Shown: positions 36,431 to 45,901 of the stretch, piece after piece
Position numbering within the stretch: the stretch's first letter is position 1
Layout: each line of letters opens with the position of its first letter
Origin: Actinomycetospora sp. TBRC 11914
Lineage (GTDB): Bacteria; Actinomycetota; Actinomycetes; Mycobacteriales; Pseudonocardiaceae
Reading direction: 5' to 3'
DNA length: 64,000 nt
Assembly: GCF_012933465.1 (NCBI RefSeq)
Contig: NZ_JABBND010000007.1
Span: 62,001 to 126,000, forward strand
Made by a program: the position numbers and the translations under genes
The notes under the pieces: model-generated
Database searches by the model: none
What the model saw: the letters and a program-made list of their open reading frames with translations, nothing else
What the model was told of the DNA's origin: nothing

Positions 36431-38044
36431 GTGCTCGGACAGATGCAGACCACGCCACTGGCCCTGCCCCACGTGTTCCACCGCGCCGAGCAGCTCTTCG
36501 GGCACAAGACACTGACCGGGGTCGGCGTCGGGGGTGCCGTCACGACGACGACCTACGCGGACTGGGCGACGCGGGTGCGGCGGACCGCCGCCGCCCTGGA
36601 CAAGCTCGAGATCCCGCACGACGCCCGCGTCGGGACGTTCTGCTGGAACACCCCCACCCACCTCGAGCTCTACTTCGCGGTCCCCTGCAGCGGCCGGGTG
36701 CTGCACACGCTGAACATCCGGCTGTTCGCCGAGCAGCTCGTCTACATCGTCAACCACGCCGACGACGACGTCGTCTTCGTCGACCGGTCCCTCTTCGGCC
36801 AGCTCTGGCCGCTCGCGGACCAGATGCCGCACGTGCGGAAGTTCGTCGTGATCGACGACGGGTCCGACACCGCGGTGCCCGAGGACGAGCGCATCGTCGA
36901 CCACGCCGAGCTGCTCGCCTCGGTCGAGCCCCATGCCGGCCGCTTCGTCGTCGACGACGAGAACCGGGCCGCCGCCATGTGCTACACGTCCGGCACCACC
37001 GGCAACCCCAAGGGCGTCGTCTACTCCCACCGCTCGACGGTGCTGCACTCCATCTCGGTGCTCATCGCCGACGTCGCCGGGCTGGTGGAGCGCGACGTCG
37101 TGCTCCCGATCGTCCCGATGTTCCACGCGAACGCCTGGGGGACGCCGTACGCCGCGGTCTTCGCGGGCGCCTCGCTGGTGATGCCGGGCCCGAACATGGT
37201 CCCGAAGGCGATCGCCGGGATGCTGCGCGACCACGACGTCACCCTCACCGCCGGCGTCCCGACGATCTGGATGGGCGTGCTGCCCGAGATCACCCGCGAG
37301 GACGTGCCGCACCTGCGCCTGCTGCTCTGCGGCGGGTCCGCGGTGCCGCGCTCGCTCTCCGAGTCCTACCGGGAGAAGATCGGCCTGCCGATCACGCAGG
37401 CCTGGGGCATGACCGAGACCAGCCCGATCGCGACGACGGGCATGCTCCGCTCGATCCACGACGGCCTCTCCGACGACGAGCTCGCCGACGTCCGCGCGAC
37501 GGCGGGCAGCCCGGCGCCGCTGGTCGACCTGCGCCTCGCCGACCCCGACACCGGCGAGATCCAGCCGTGGGACGGGGTGTCCTCGGGTGAGCTCCAGGCC
37601 TCGGGGCCGTGGATCGCGGACTCGTACTACCTCAACGAGGACGGCGGCAAGCAGTTCACCGCCGACGGCTGGCTGCGCACCGGTGACGTCGCGGTGATCG
37701 ACCGCTACGGCTACGTCAGGCTCGTCGACCGGACCAAGGACCTCGTGAAGTCCGGCGGCGAGTGGATCTCCTCGGTCGACCTGGAGAACGAGATCATGGC
37801 GATGCCCGAGGTCGCCGAGGCCGCCGTCATCGCGATCCCCGACGAGAAGTGGTCGGAGCGCCCGCTCGCCTGTGTCGTGGTGCGGGACGGCAGCTCGCTG
37901 ACCGCCGAGCAGGTGCGGGAGTACCTGCTCACGCGGGTGGCCAAGTGGCAGGTCCCCGACGACGTCGAGTTCATCGACGAGGTGCCCAAGACCTCGACCG
38001 GGAAGTTCTCGAAGAAGACGCTGCGCGAGAAGTTCGTCGGGTAG
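36431..38044 (+). CDS. Long-chain fatty-acid--CoA ligase
   Basis: AMP-forming acyl-CoA synthetase of 537 residues. The ATP-binding loop [18 protein letters not shown] occurs near residues 182-199; [43 protein letters not shown] and [19 protein letters not shown] are typical adenylation motifs, and [16 protein letters not shown] carries the catalytic C-terminal Lys. It resembles the medium/long-chain FadD group. GTG 36431 has AGGAGG upstream. Its stop codon begins a palindrome shared with the convergent permease. Confidence 0.92.
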   Translation: MLGQMQTTPLALPHVFHRAEQLFGHKTLTGVGVGGAVTTTTYADWATRVRRTAAALDKLEIPHDARVGTFCWNTPTHLELYFAVPCSGRVLHTLNIRLFAEQLVYIVNHADDDVVFVDRSLFGQLWPLADQMPHVRKFVVIDDGSDTAVPEDERIVDHAELLASVEPHAGRFVVDDENRAAAMCYTSGTTGNPKGVVYSHRSTVLHSISVLIADVAGLVERDVVLPIVPMFHANAWGTPYAAVFAGASLVMPGPNMVPKAIAGMLRDHDVTLTAGVPTIWMGVLPEITREDVPHLRLLLCGGSAVPRSLSESYREKIGLPITQAWGMTETSPIATTGMLRSIHDGLSDDELADVRATAGSPAPLVDLRLADPDTGEIQPWDGVSSGELQASGPWIADSYYLNEDGGKQFTADGWLRTGDVAVIDRYGYVRLVDRTKDLVKSGGEWISSVDLENEIMAMPEVAEAAVIAIPDEKWSERPLACVVVRDGSSLTAEQVREYLLTRVAKWQVPDDVEFIDEVPKTSTGKFSKKTLREKFVG

Positions 38045-38106
38045 GTACCTGCGGCCCCGTGAGCAGCGGGCGACACCCCCTGCTCACGGGCCGCGGGGCG
38101 CACCTA
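38042..38106. terminator. Palindrome between convergent acyl-CoA ligase and permease
   Basis: From one TAG stop to the other: TAGGT...ACCTA outer bases, and a stem GCGGCC(C)CGTGAGCAG (38051-38066) with CTGCTCACGGGCCGC (38080-38094), one bulge, 13-base loop. The GTGAGCA/TGCTCAC core is shared with the palindromes at 5766 and 19185, while the loop differs. Confidence 0.7.
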
Positions 38107-39639
38107 CACGGACGTCGTCACGCTCGTCTCCTCGCCGCGCTCGCGCTTGCCGAGCACGGAGTTGCGCCGCGAGTAGACGAAGAAGACCACGACGCCGACC
38201 GCCATCCACACGATGAAGCGGACCCACGTGCCGGCGCTGAGGTTGAGCATCAGCCACAGGCACGAGATCACGGCGAGCGTCGCGACGACGGGCAGCGCCT
38301 TCACGGTGAAGCTGCGCTGCAGGTGGGGCTGCCTCACCCGCAGCACCCACGTGCCGACCGCGACGAGCACGAACGCGAACAGCGTGCCGATGTTGACCAT
38401 CTCCTCGATGGTCGTGGTCGGGACGAAGCCCGCGATGACGGCGCAGACCACACCGATGATGATCGTGATGGTGCTCGGCGTGTCGTAGCGGCCGGTCCGG
38501 GCGAGGCCCCGCGGGAGCAGCCCGTCGCGGCTCATCGCGTAGAACACGCGGCTCTGCCCGAGCATGAGCACGAGGACCACCGTGGTCAGGCCGGCGAGCG
38601 CGCCGACCGCGATGATCGTCGACGCCCAGTCCGCCCCGACGAGCGTGAACGCGTCGGCGAGCGTCTTGTTCTGCCCGTCGGGGGTGCTCTTGAGCTGCGT
38701 GTAGTTGACCATCCCGACGAGGACCAGCGACGTCGCCACGTAGAGCACGGTGACCACGGCCAGCGAGCCGAGGATGCCGCGGGGCAGGTCCTTCTGCGGG
38801 TTCCGGGTCTCCTCGGCGGTCGTCGAGACCGCGTCGAACCCGATGAACGCGAAGAACACCAGCGAGGCGCCCGCGAGCAGGCCGAACCCGCCGTAGGTGC
38901 TCCCTTCGCTGCCGACCAGCAGCGAGAGCAGCGAGGACTCCAGGCCGCTCGAGCCCTCCGCCGGCGGCTGCGACGGCGGGATGAACGGGCTGTAGTTGGC
39001 GGCCTTGATGAACGTCGCGCCGGCGATGATCACGAAGAGCACCACGAGCAGCTTGATCGCGGTGATGATCGTGGACACCCGGCTGGAGAGCTTGATGCCC
39101 AGCACCAGCACGACGGTCAGCGCCGCGATGACGAGGACCGCGCCCCAGTCGACCTCCACCGAACCCACGTCGAAGGACGTCGAGTCGCCCAGGCCCAGCA
39201 CTCCGAAGATCTTGCCGAGGTAGCTCGACCAGCTCTTCGCGACGGTGGCCGCGCCGAGCGCGTACTCCAGGATCAGGTCCCACCCGATGATCCAGGCGAT
39301 GAACTCGCCGAAGGTCGCGTAGGAGAACGTGTACGCGCTGCCGGCCACCGGCACCGTCGAGGCGAACTCCGCGTAGCAGAGGCCGGCGAACCCGCAGGCG
39401 ATCGCCGCGATGACGAACGAGATCGCGATCGACGGCCCGGCGACGTCGCCCGCCGTGCGCGCGGTGATGGTGAAGATGCCCGCGCCGATCAGGACCGCGA
39501 CGCCGAAGATCGTCAGGTCGAGCGCGCCGAGCTCACGGCGCAGCTTGCTGTCCGGCTCGTCGGTGTCGGCGATCGACTGCTCGACCGACTTGGTCCGGAA
39601 GAGACTCCCCGTTCCCGAAGGACTCGTGGGACCCGCCAT
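38104..39639 (-). CDS. APC-family amino acid permease
   Basis: Secondary transporter of amino acids in the inner membrane, 511 residues with about 12 hydrophobic segments. LRRELGALDLTIFGVAVLIGAGIF is the TM1 signature (GxGIF), AGPSIAISFVIAAIACGFAGLCYAEFA TM2, and VFFAFIGFDAVSTTAEETRNPQKDLP the TM6-8 loop typical of cationic amino acid transporters (CAT/YfnA type). ATG 39639 is preferred with AGGGGG upstream over 39663. A corresponding permease gene (Rv3253c) is in the same position in M. tuberculosis. Substrate unknown. Confidence 0.9.
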   Translation of the reverse strand: MAGPTSPSGTGSLFRTKSVEQSIADTDEPDSKLRRELGALDLTIFGVAVLIGAGIFTITARTAGDVAGPSIAISFVIAAIACGFAGLCYAEFASTVPVAGSAYTFSYATFGEFIAWIIGWDLILEYALGAATVAKSWSSYLGKIFGVLGLGDSTSFDVGSVEVDWGAVLVIAALTVVLVLGIKLSSRVSTIITAIKLLVVLFVIIAGATFIKAANYSPFIPPSQPPAEGSSGLESSLLSLLVGSEGSTYGGFGLLAGASLVFFAFIGFDAVSTTAEETRNPQKDLPRGILGSLAVVTVLYVATSLVLVGMVNYTQLKSTPDGQNKTLADAFTLVGADWASTIIAVGALAGLTTVVLVLMLGQSRVFYAMSRDGLLPRGLARTGRYDTPSTITIIIGVVCAVIAGFVPTTTIEEMVNIGTLFAFVLVAVGTWVLRVRQPHLQRSFTVKALPVVATLAVISCLWLMLNLSAGTWVRFIVWMAVGVVVFFVYSRRNSVLGKRERGEETSVTTSV

Positions 39640-39806
39640 GTCCGCCCCCTTTCGTACGGTCACTCGTCAGATGTCCACCTGTGCGGTGACCGGGACCATA
39701 CTCAGGGTGACGCCTCGTCGCTGCCCTCCTCGCGGCGCGTCGTCGGCCGGGGGATGTCGGCCGACGAATTCGGCCGGGGACGTCGGCCGGGGACGTCGGC
39801 CGGGGG

Positions 39807-40757
39807 TCAGGGCGTCGGGTCGAGCGCGGGGTCGATCCCGTCGTCGGAGCCGGTGCGGTCGAGGTCGGGCTCGAGGTAGACCAGCCGTGCCTGCGGGACG
39901 GCGTCGCGCAGCCGGGCCTCGGCCGCGTCGATCGCGGCCGCGACCTCCTCGGTCGGCAGGCTCCCCGGCACCGCGATCTTCGCGGCGACGAGCAGCTCCT
40001 CCGGCCCGAGGTACTGGGTGCGCAGGTGGATGACCCGCTCGACGGGGCCGCCGACGAGCGCCGAGGTGATGGTGGTGCGCAGCGGCGGCGGCGCGCCCTC
40101 CCCGATGAGCAGGCTCTTCGTCTCCACGATGAGGATCACCGCGATGACGCCGAGCAAGGTCCCGATCGCGATGGTGCCGACGGCGTCCCAGACCGGGTCG
40201 CCGGTGGCCACGGTCAGCCCGACACCGGCGAGGGCGAACACGAGGCCGACCAGCGCCCCGGTGTCCTCGAGCAGCACCACCGGCAGCTCGGGGTTCACCG
40301 ACTGGCGGATGAAGCCCCACCACGTGGCGTCGCCCTTGAGCTCGCGGGACTCGTGCACCGCGGTGCGGAAGCTGTAGCCCTCGAGCGCGAGCGCCACGAC
40401 GAGGATCACGATCGCGACGAGGGGACTCTCCAGCTCCTCGTGGGCGGAGAGCTTGTGCACGCCCTCGTAGATCGCGAAGACCGACCCCAGGCTGAACAGC
40501 AGCAGCGCGACCACGAACGAGTAGAAGAACCGGTCGCGCCCGTAGCCGAAGGGGTGCTCGGGGGTCGCCGCCCGCGAGGCCCGCCGGCGCCCGAAGAGCA
40601 GCAGGCCCTGGTTGGCCGTGTCGGCGACCGAGTGGACGCCCTCGGCGAGCATCGACGACGAGCCCGTGATCGCGAAGCCGGCGAACTTCGCCAGCGCGAT
40701 GCCCGCGTTCGCCGACAGGGCGGCGATGATCGCCCTCGAGCCTCCGGATGCGGACAC
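39807..40757 (-). CDS. Cation diffusion facilitator family metal transporter
   Basis: Divalent-metal/proton antiporter of 316 residues exporting zinc, cobalt, manganese or iron. Six transmembrane segments; HSVADTANQGLLLFG near residue 40 holds the HxxxD metal site in TM2, and LLEDTGALVGLVFALAG holds the second ExxxD-type half in TM5. The C-terminal cytoplasmic domain (VERVIHLRTQYLGPEELLVAAKI) is present. GTG 40757 has GGGAGG 5 bases upstream of the spacer. It is separated from the permease by 167 bases. Confidence 0.9.
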   Translation of the reverse strand: MSASGGSRAIIAALSANAGIALAKFAGFAITGSSSMLAEGVHSVADTANQGLLLFGRRRASRAATPEHPFGYGRDRFFYSFVVALLLFSLGSVFAIYEGVHKLSAHEELESPLVAIVILVVALALEGYSFRTAVHESRELKGDATWWGFIRQSVNPELPVVLLEDTGALVGLVFALAGVGLTVATGDPVWDAVGTIAIGTLLGVIAVILIVETKSLLIGEGAPPPLRTTITSALVGGPVERVIHLRTQYLGPEELLVAAKIAVPGSLPTEEVAAAIDAAEARLRDAVPQARLVYLEPDLDRTGSDDGIDPALDPTP

Positions 40758-40819
40758 CGCGACCTCCCAGCCGACGAAACGGGACGGACCGGACGTCTGG
40801 TGGCCCGGCCCGCGGCAAT

Positions 40820-42085
40820 CTAGCCGTCCGCGTCGTCGGCGTCGTGGCCCCCGGTCCACCCGTCGCCGGCGGCGAACACCAGCGCGTGCCCGGGCGTGGC
40901 CTCGACCGTCACCACACCGTCGGCCGCGGGCACCCACACCGCCCGCCCCTGCGCCAGCGCCTTCGACCGGCCGGAGGCGTCGCGCAGCTCCGCGTCGCCG
41001 CGCACGACGACCACGATCCGGGGGCCGTCGATGCCCAGCTCCACCGGGCCGTCGTCGGGGCCCACGTCGAGGCGCACGAGCCGGAAGTGGTCGCTCGGGG
41101 CGGTGAACACCGACCGGGGCCCCTCGCGCCGCGGCGCGATGACCGGCGGCGGGCCGCACCGGAAGTCGAGGATCCGCAGCAGCTCCGGGACGTCGACGTG
41201 CTTGGGGGTGAGCCCGGCGCGCAGCACGTTGTCGGAGTTCGCCATCAGCTCGATGCCGCACCCGGACAGGTAGGCGTGCGGCGAGCCGGCGGGCTGGAAG
41301 AGGCACTCCCCCTCGGCGAGCACGACCCGGTTCAGCAGCAGCGCGGCGAGCACGCCGGCGTCGCCGGGGTAGCGCTCCCCGAGGTCGAGCAGGGTCCGGA
41401 CCTCGCGCTCGAACTCCCCGCCCGGTGCCCCGGGCGAGCCGGGGGTCTTGGCGAGCCGGACGCAGCCGTCGAGCAGCGCCGGGACCAGCTCGTCGACGAT
41501 GCGCTGGGGCAGGGTGATCCACGTGGTGAACAGCGCCCGGAGGCCGTCCGGGCCTGGCTGGGCGGCGAGCAGCTCGGTGTGGTGGGCGAGCTGGTCGACC
41601 TCGAGGGCGCGCAGCAGCCGGACCGTGACGACGGCGTCCCGGAAGCCGGCGAGGGCGTGGAACTCCTCCAGCGCGCAGAGGATCTCCGGCTTCGGCAGCG
41701 GGTCGCGGTAGTTGCGGTCGGGGGCGTCCTGCGGCACGCCCGAGGCCTCCTCCCGGGCGAAGCCGGCGGCGGCCTGCTCCGCGGAGGGGTGGGTCTGCAG
41801 GCTCAGCGGCTCGTCGGCGGCGAGGACCTTGAGCAGGAACGGCAGGCGCCCCTGCCAGCGCCCGGCCCGGGCGGGGCCGAACGTCCCCTCGGGGTCGGCG
41901 GCGAGGGCGTCGAGGAGCGTGCGGTCGGCGGCGTGCTCGACGAGCCGCGACGGGGCGTCTGCGTGGGCCCCCAGCCAGAGCTCGGCCTGGGGGTGGGGCG
42001 ACGGGACGGGCTCACCGAGCAGCGCCGCGATGTGGGTGCGCGAGCCCCACGCGTAGGGGCGCACCGTCCCCTCGAGCAGTTCCAC
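40820..42085 (-). CDS. manA: Mannose-6-phosphate isomerase, class I
   Basis: Interconverts fructose-6-phosphate and mannose-6-phosphate, the entry to GDP-mannose for lipomannan and mannosylated glycans. 421-residue zinc enzyme. PYAWGSRTHIAAL at the N terminus, AELWLGAHADAPS, FLLKVLAADEPLSLQTHPS (zinc ligands Gln/His), PKPEILCALEEFHALAGFR, and SPHAYLSGCGIELMANSDNVLRAGLTPKHVDV. GTG 42085 has GGGGGAG upstream. First in sequence order of the mannose cluster with the SIS protein, Trm112-like gene and phosphomannomutase. Confidence 0.94.
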   Translation of the reverse strand: MELLEGTVRPYAWGSRTHIAALLGEPVPSPHPQAELWLGAHADAPSRLVEHAADRTLLDALAADPEGTFGPARAGRWQGRLPFLLKVLAADEPLSLQTHPSAEQAAAGFAREEASGVPQDAPDRNYRDPLPKPEILCALEEFHALAGFRDAVVTVRLLRALEVDQLAHHTELLAAQPGPDGLRALFTTWITLPQRIVDELVPALLDGCVRLAKTPGSPGAPGGEFEREVRTLLDLGERYPGDAGVLAALLLNRVVLAEGECLFQPAGSPHAYLSGCGIELMANSDNVLRAGLTPKHVDVPELLRILDFRCGPPPVIAPRREGPRSVFTAPSDHFRLVRLDVGPDDGPVELGIDGPRIVVVVRGDAELRDASGRSKALAQGRAVWVPAADGVVTVEATPGHALVFAAGDGWTGGHDADDADG

Positions 42086-42191
42086 GTCTCCCCCTCCCAC
42101 TGCTGGTGTGGCAGTGCTGGTGTGGCGGTACCGCGGTGGCGGCCGGGCCCGCGGCGTGCGGTGCGCCCGGCGGGTCGGCGACCGGCCCGGG

Positions 42192-43337
42192 TCACCCGGC
42201 GCCGACGCCGGGCCGGGCGCTGCCCGCCGGGTCGGCTCCGGCGGTGCCGGTCGCGAGGCCCAGGTAGAGGGCCGCGAGGTCGAGGCGCAGGCCCAGCACG
42301 GCGGCCCGGACGGCGTCGTGGCCGGGGGTGTCGCCCGCGGAGTCGACGTCGTCGAGCTCGAGCGTGTCCCCGACCGGCCACCGGCGCAGGGCCTCCTCGG
42401 CGAGCCGGCGGGTGCCCAGGTCCTCCCGGACGGAGACGACGACGAGGCGCGGCGGCGGTGCGTCGCCGCCGGGGTCGTCGAAGGGGTCGGCGAAGATCGA
42501 GTCCTCGGCCGCGCCGGACTCCAGCCGGGCCGAGAGCGCGGGCACCGCCACGGCGCCGGCGACCGAGCCCGCGTGGGCGACCACACCGGCATGGGCGGCG
42601 AGGACGACGGCGCCGTAGCCGGCGAGGGCGGTGGCGACCGGCTCGGTGCCCCACAGCAGCGGGGTGTGCTCGGCGAACCGCAGCGCGAGGGCCTTGGCCG
42701 GCGCGACGAACGCCTCGTGGCGGGGGCCGCTGCGCTCGGCCTCGTCGTCGAGCCGGTCGGCGAGGCCCTCGCCGTCGACGTCGAGCAGGCCCAGCGCCCG
42801 CGTCGTCGCGAACGTGGCCGCGAGGTCCGTCGCGGCCGACAGTCCCTCGACGCCGGGGATGCGGGGCACCACCTGCATCGCGCGCCCGCCCGCGGCCGCC
42901 GCGGCGGGGCCCTCGGCGGGACCCGTGAGCACGACGTGGGCGTTGCGCCGGACCGCGCGGTCGACCGCCTCGGCCACCTGGGCGTCGGCCGGGTCCCGCT
43001 CCGAGCCGCGGTGGGAGACCACGACGACGTCCAGCGGGCCCAGCCACGGCGGGGCCACCTCGCTGACGACGACGGGGCACGGGCACGTCGGCGCGAGCAG
43101 CGCCGCGACCATCCGCGCGGCCGCGTACTCGGTGCCCGGCCGCGCGAGCAGCACCAGCGCCCGGGGCCGCAGCCCGTCGAGGGGACCGCCCGAGCCGACG
43201 CCGACCTCGGCCGCCGCGGCCCACGTCGCCCGCACCTGGGCGCCCGCGGTCGCCGCCGCGCGCAGCAGCCCCGACCGGTCGGTGTCGAGCAGCCGGCCGG
43301 TGTCCTCGAGCAGTGCCTCGTCGAGCACGGCGCTCAC
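42192..43337 (-). CDS. SIS domain protein (Rv3256c type)
   Basis: A 381-residue protein with two sugar-isomerase-like (SIS) halves: a GGPLDGLRPRALVLLARPGTEYAAARM region and a second half with HTPLLWGTEPVATALAGYGAVVLAAHAG. It lies between manA and the phosphomannomutase, as in M. tuberculosis, so it may be a bifunctional phosphoglucose/phosphomannose isomerase or a regulator; the conserved sugar-phosphate residues are not obvious. The GTG start overlaps the upstream stop by GTGA. Confidence 0.8.
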   Translation of the reverse strand: MSAVLDEALLEDTGRLLDTDRSGLLRAAATAGAQVRATWAAAAEVGVGSGGPLDGLRPRALVLLARPGTEYAAARMVAALLAPTCPCPVVVSEVAPPWLGPLDVVVVSHRGSERDPADAQVAEAVDRAVRRNAHVVLTGPAEGPAAAAAGGRAMQVVPRIPGVEGLSAATDLAATFATTRALGLLDVDGEGLADRLDDEAERSGPRHEAFVAPAKALALRFAEHTPLLWGTEPVATALAGYGAVVLAAHAGVVAHAGSVAGAVAVPALSARLESGAAEDSIFADPFDDPGGDAPPPRLVVVSVREDLGTRRLAEEALRRWPVGDTLELDDVDSAGDTPGHDAVRAAVLGLRLDLAALYLGLATGTAGADPAGSARPGVGAG

Positions 43338-43567
43338 CCGTCCGCGGTCGCCGCGGCGTCGTGCTCCGGCCCGCCGGTGGCCTCGGAGAGCAGGAGGACG
43401 GGGATCCCGTCGGTGACCGGGAAGCGCCGGCCGCAGCTCTGGCAGGTCAGCGCGGCGGCCGCCGGGTCGTCCGGGGTGCCGGGGCGCAGCTCGCCGTGGT
43501 CGGGCGCCGGGCAGGCGAGGATCTCCAGCAGCACCGGGTCGAGGCCCAGGGGGCCGGCGCCGGTCAC
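43334..43567 (-). CDS. Trm112-family small zinc-ribbon protein
   Basis: A 77-residue protein with LLEILACPAPDHGEL and LTCQSCGRRFPVTDGIPVLL, the latter the Trm112/YcaR signature. The CxxC is intact; the first Cys pair is reduced to one Cys, so zinc may be absent or held differently. Located between phosphomannomutase and the SIS gene with GTGA overlaps on both sides, a tight operon. In other organisms Trm112 activates methyltransferases; the bacterial role is unknown. Confidence 0.8.
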   Translation of the reverse strand: MTGAGPLGLDPVLLEILACPAPDHGELRPGTPDDPAAAALTCQSCGRRFPVTDGIPVLLLSEATGGPEHDAAATADG

Positions 43568-44985
43568 CCCCGCACCACCGCGAGCACCTCGTCGCGCAGG
43601 GCGGCGACGGCGTCGGCGTCGGAGGCCTCGACGTTCAGGCGCAGCAGCGGCTCGGTGTTCGAGGGGCGCAGGTTGAACCAGTCGCCGTTGGCGAAGGTCA
43701 CGGTCAGCCCGTCGAGGGTGTCGGTGGTGACGTCCTCGCGGTCGCCGTAGGTCTGCTCGACCTCGGCGATCTTCGCCTGCGGGTCGTCCACGGTGGAGTT
43801 CACCTCGCCGGACGCGGCGTAGCGCGAGTACTGCGCCATGAGCTCGGAGAGCGGCTTGTCCTGCTCCCCGAGGGCGGCCAGCACGTGCAGGGCGGCCAGC
43901 ATCCCGGAGTCGGCGCGGAAGAAGTCGCGGAAGTAGTAGTGCGCGGAGTGCTCGCCGCCGAAGATCGCGCCGGTCTGGGCCATCGTCGCCTTGATGAACG
44001 AGTGGCCCACGCGCGAGCGCACCGGGGTGCCGCCGGCCTCGGAGATGATCTCGGGGACCGCGCGGGAGGTGATGAGGTTGTGGATCACCGTCCCGCGCGG
44101 CTCCTTGGCCAGCTCCCGGGTGGCGACGAGGGCCGTGATCGCGCTCGGGCTGACCGCCTGGCCCTTCTCGTCCACGAGGAACACCCGGTCGGCGTCGCCG
44201 TCGAAGGCGAGCCCGGCGTCGACGCGGTTCAGGGTGGAGACCTCGCGCTGCAGGTCGACCAGGTTGTCCGGGTCGAGCGGGTTGGCCTCGTGGTTCGGGA
44301 AGCTGCCGTCCAGCTCGAAGTAGAGCGGGTAGACCTCGATGGGCAGCGGGTCCAGGACGGCGGGGACGGTGTGGCCGGCCATGCCGTTGGCGGCGTCGAC
44401 CACCACCGACATCGGCCGCACGCCCGAGAGGTCGACGAGCCCGCGCAGGTACTCGGCGTAGTCGGCGAGGACGTCGCGCTCGGTGATCGTGCCGGGCTGC
44501 GCGGCCGGCTCGGCGCCGGCGGCCGCACCCGGCCCCTGGTCGAGCAGCGCGGCGATCTCGTCGAGCCCGGTGTCCTGCCCCACGGGGCTCGCGCCCGCCC
44601 GGCACAGCTTGATGCCGTTGTAGCGCGCGGGGTTGTGGCTCGCGGTGAACATCGCGCCGGGCGCGTCGAGCGCCCCGGACGCGTAGTACAGCTCGTCGGT
44701 GCTGGCCAGGCCGATCTTCACGACGTCGACGCCCTGGCTCGTCACGCCCTCGGCGAACGCGTCCGAGAGCTCCGGCGACGACTCCCGCATGTCGTGCCCC
44801 ACGACGACGCCGTTGGCCGGCACCCCGCCCTGCTCACCGATCAGCAGCTGGGCGAACGCGGCGCCCACGTCGCGCACGAAGGCGGCGTCGAGCTGCTCGC
44901 CGACGAGGCCGCGGATGTCGTAGGCCTTGATCGTCTCGCTGACCACGCGGGCACGCGCGGCGTCCGCGGTCTCGGTGCTGCTCAC
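43564..44985 (-). CDS. manB: Phosphomannomutase/phosphoglucomutase
   Basis: Interconverts mannose-6-phosphate and mannose-1-phosphate. 473 residues; KAYDIRGLVGEQLD at the N terminus, the phosphoserine loop GAMFTASHNPARYNGIKL, the metal-binding DGDADRVFLVDEKG, GGEHSAHYYFRDFF (sugar-ring contact) and NLRPSNTEPLLRLNVEA (phosphate contact) are all present. GTG 44985 is supported by TACGCT 7 bases upstream. It starts the operon that continues through the Trm112-like, SIS and manA genes. Equivalent to Rv3257c. Confidence 0.95.
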   Translation of the reverse strand: MSSTETADAARARVVSETIKAYDIRGLVGEQLDAAFVRDVGAAFAQLLIGEQGGVPANGVVVGHDMRESSPELSDAFAEGVTSQGVDVVKIGLASTDELYYASGALDAPGAMFTASHNPARYNGIKLCRAGASPVGQDTGLDEIAALLDQGPGAAAGAEPAAQPGTITERDVLADYAEYLRGLVDLSGVRPMSVVVDAANGMAGHTVPAVLDPLPIEVYPLYFELDGSFPNHEANPLDPDNLVDLQREVSTLNRVDAGLAFDGDADRVFLVDEKGQAVSPSAITALVATRELAKEPRGTVIHNLITSRAVPEIISEAGGTPVRSRVGHSFIKATMAQTGAIFGGEHSAHYYFRDFFRADSGMLAALHVLAALGEQDKPLSELMAQYSRYAASGEVNSTVDDPQAKIAEVEQTYGDREDVTTDTLDGLTVTFANGDWFNLRPSNTEPLLRLNVEASDADAVAALRDEVLAVVRG

Positions 44986-44992
44986 GTCGCCC

Positions 44993-44998
44993 AGCGTA
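44993..44998 (-). promoter_or_regulatory. -10 element for phosphomannomutase operon
   Basis: The minus strand TACGCT (44998-44993) lies 7 bases before GTG 44985; no ribosome binding site is seen, consistent with a leaderless transcript. Confidence 0.5.
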
Positions 44999-45074
44999 TC
45001 GGCCGGGACCGACGACGCGCGGGTCGGCGGGCACCCATTGGGGTGGGCGGTCGGGCGCCGTGACGGCGCGCCGG

Positions 45075-45449
45075 TCAGGAGCCCGAGGGGTCGGGCAGCA
45101 CCCGCAGGTGGGCGCGCCGCCCGGTGCCCGCGACCGCCCCGAACGGGCCGGTGTGGCCCACCGCCTCGCTCGGCGGCTCGGCCCGCCCGGCCTCGCGGAC
45201 CGCCTCGGCGAGCGCGGTGAGGTCGTCGGCCGAGGGCTCGGACGGGAAGTCGCCCTCGTAGCGCACGACCTCCCATCCGCGGGGGGCGGTGAGGCGCAGG
45301 GCGTGGTGCTCGCAGAGGTCGTACGAGTGCGGCTCCGCACTGGTCGCCAACGGACCCACGACGGCCGTCGAATCGGAGTAGACGTACGTCAGCGTGGCGA
45401 CGGCCGCCCGGCCGCACCCGGTCCGTGAGCACTTCCGCACTCCTCGCAC
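45075..45449 (-). CDS. DUF3499 family protein
   Basis: A 124-residue actinobacterial protein of unknown function. The N terminus RKCSRTGCGRAAVATLTY and YDLCEHHALRLTAPRGWEVVRY provide two Cys pairs/Cys-His, a likely zinc-binding fold. GTG 45449 is chosen because TATCGT (45463-45458) lies 8 bases upstream. The place before the phosphomannomutase operon matches Rv3258c. Confidence 0.87.
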   Translation of the reverse strand: MRGVRKCSRTGCGRAAVATLTYVYSDSTAVVGPLATSAEPHSYDLCEHHALRLTAPRGWEVVRYEGDFPSEPSADDLTALAEAVREAGRAEPPSEAVGHTGPFGAVAGTGRRAHLRVLPDPSGS

Positions 45450-45901
45450 GACGCAGGACGATAGTCGCCCCGGGGCGGCGGGCCGGGCAGGCGCGCTCGG
45501 CGCGTCGGGGGTCGGTCGTCACCGGCCGGTCACCTCGTCGTCGCCCGGGGGGTGGGCTCGGTCGGCCGTGCCCGGGGTCGGCCGCGTGGGCGCCCGGGCT
45601 GGTCCAGGTGCTCGTGATCGTGGGAGGGGGCCGTTCTCCTTGATCAGCAGCACACTGCGCGCGCCGGGCGGTCATTCGGGCTACCCCACGTACCCCTCGC
45701 GGCGGACTAACGGGGCCGGCGGTGATCAGGGAGTCGGTGCACGCCCCGTGGAGATCCGCTCGACGTGCAGCGACTCCCTCGCGCGCCGGGTGACAACGAC
45801 GACGGGCGAACGGCGCCGTCCTGGCGTCGGACGCCGGGAATGTGCCGTTGCTGCCACGGGACGGGCCGCACCCACCCGCCCACGGCGTAGGCTCGACCGC
45901 C
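45450..45901. other. 452-bp gap between divergent genes, with a large hairpin
   Basis: It holds the -10 boxes of both flanking leaderless genes: TATCGT on the minus strand at 45463-45458 and TAGGCT on the plus strand at 45888-45893. The middle is less GC-rich around 45630-45760 and contains a long hairpin at 45728-45779. No open frame looks like a conserved protein. A small RNA or another regulatory element is possible. Confidence 0.5.
45728..45779. repeat. 16-bp inverted repeat (hairpin) in intergenic region
   Basis: AGGGAGTCGGTGCACG (45728-45743) pairs with CGTGCAGCGACTCCCT (45764-45779) at 15 of 16 positions, with a 20-base loop. It is not directly after a gene end, so it is not an obvious terminator. 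Confidence 0.7.
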
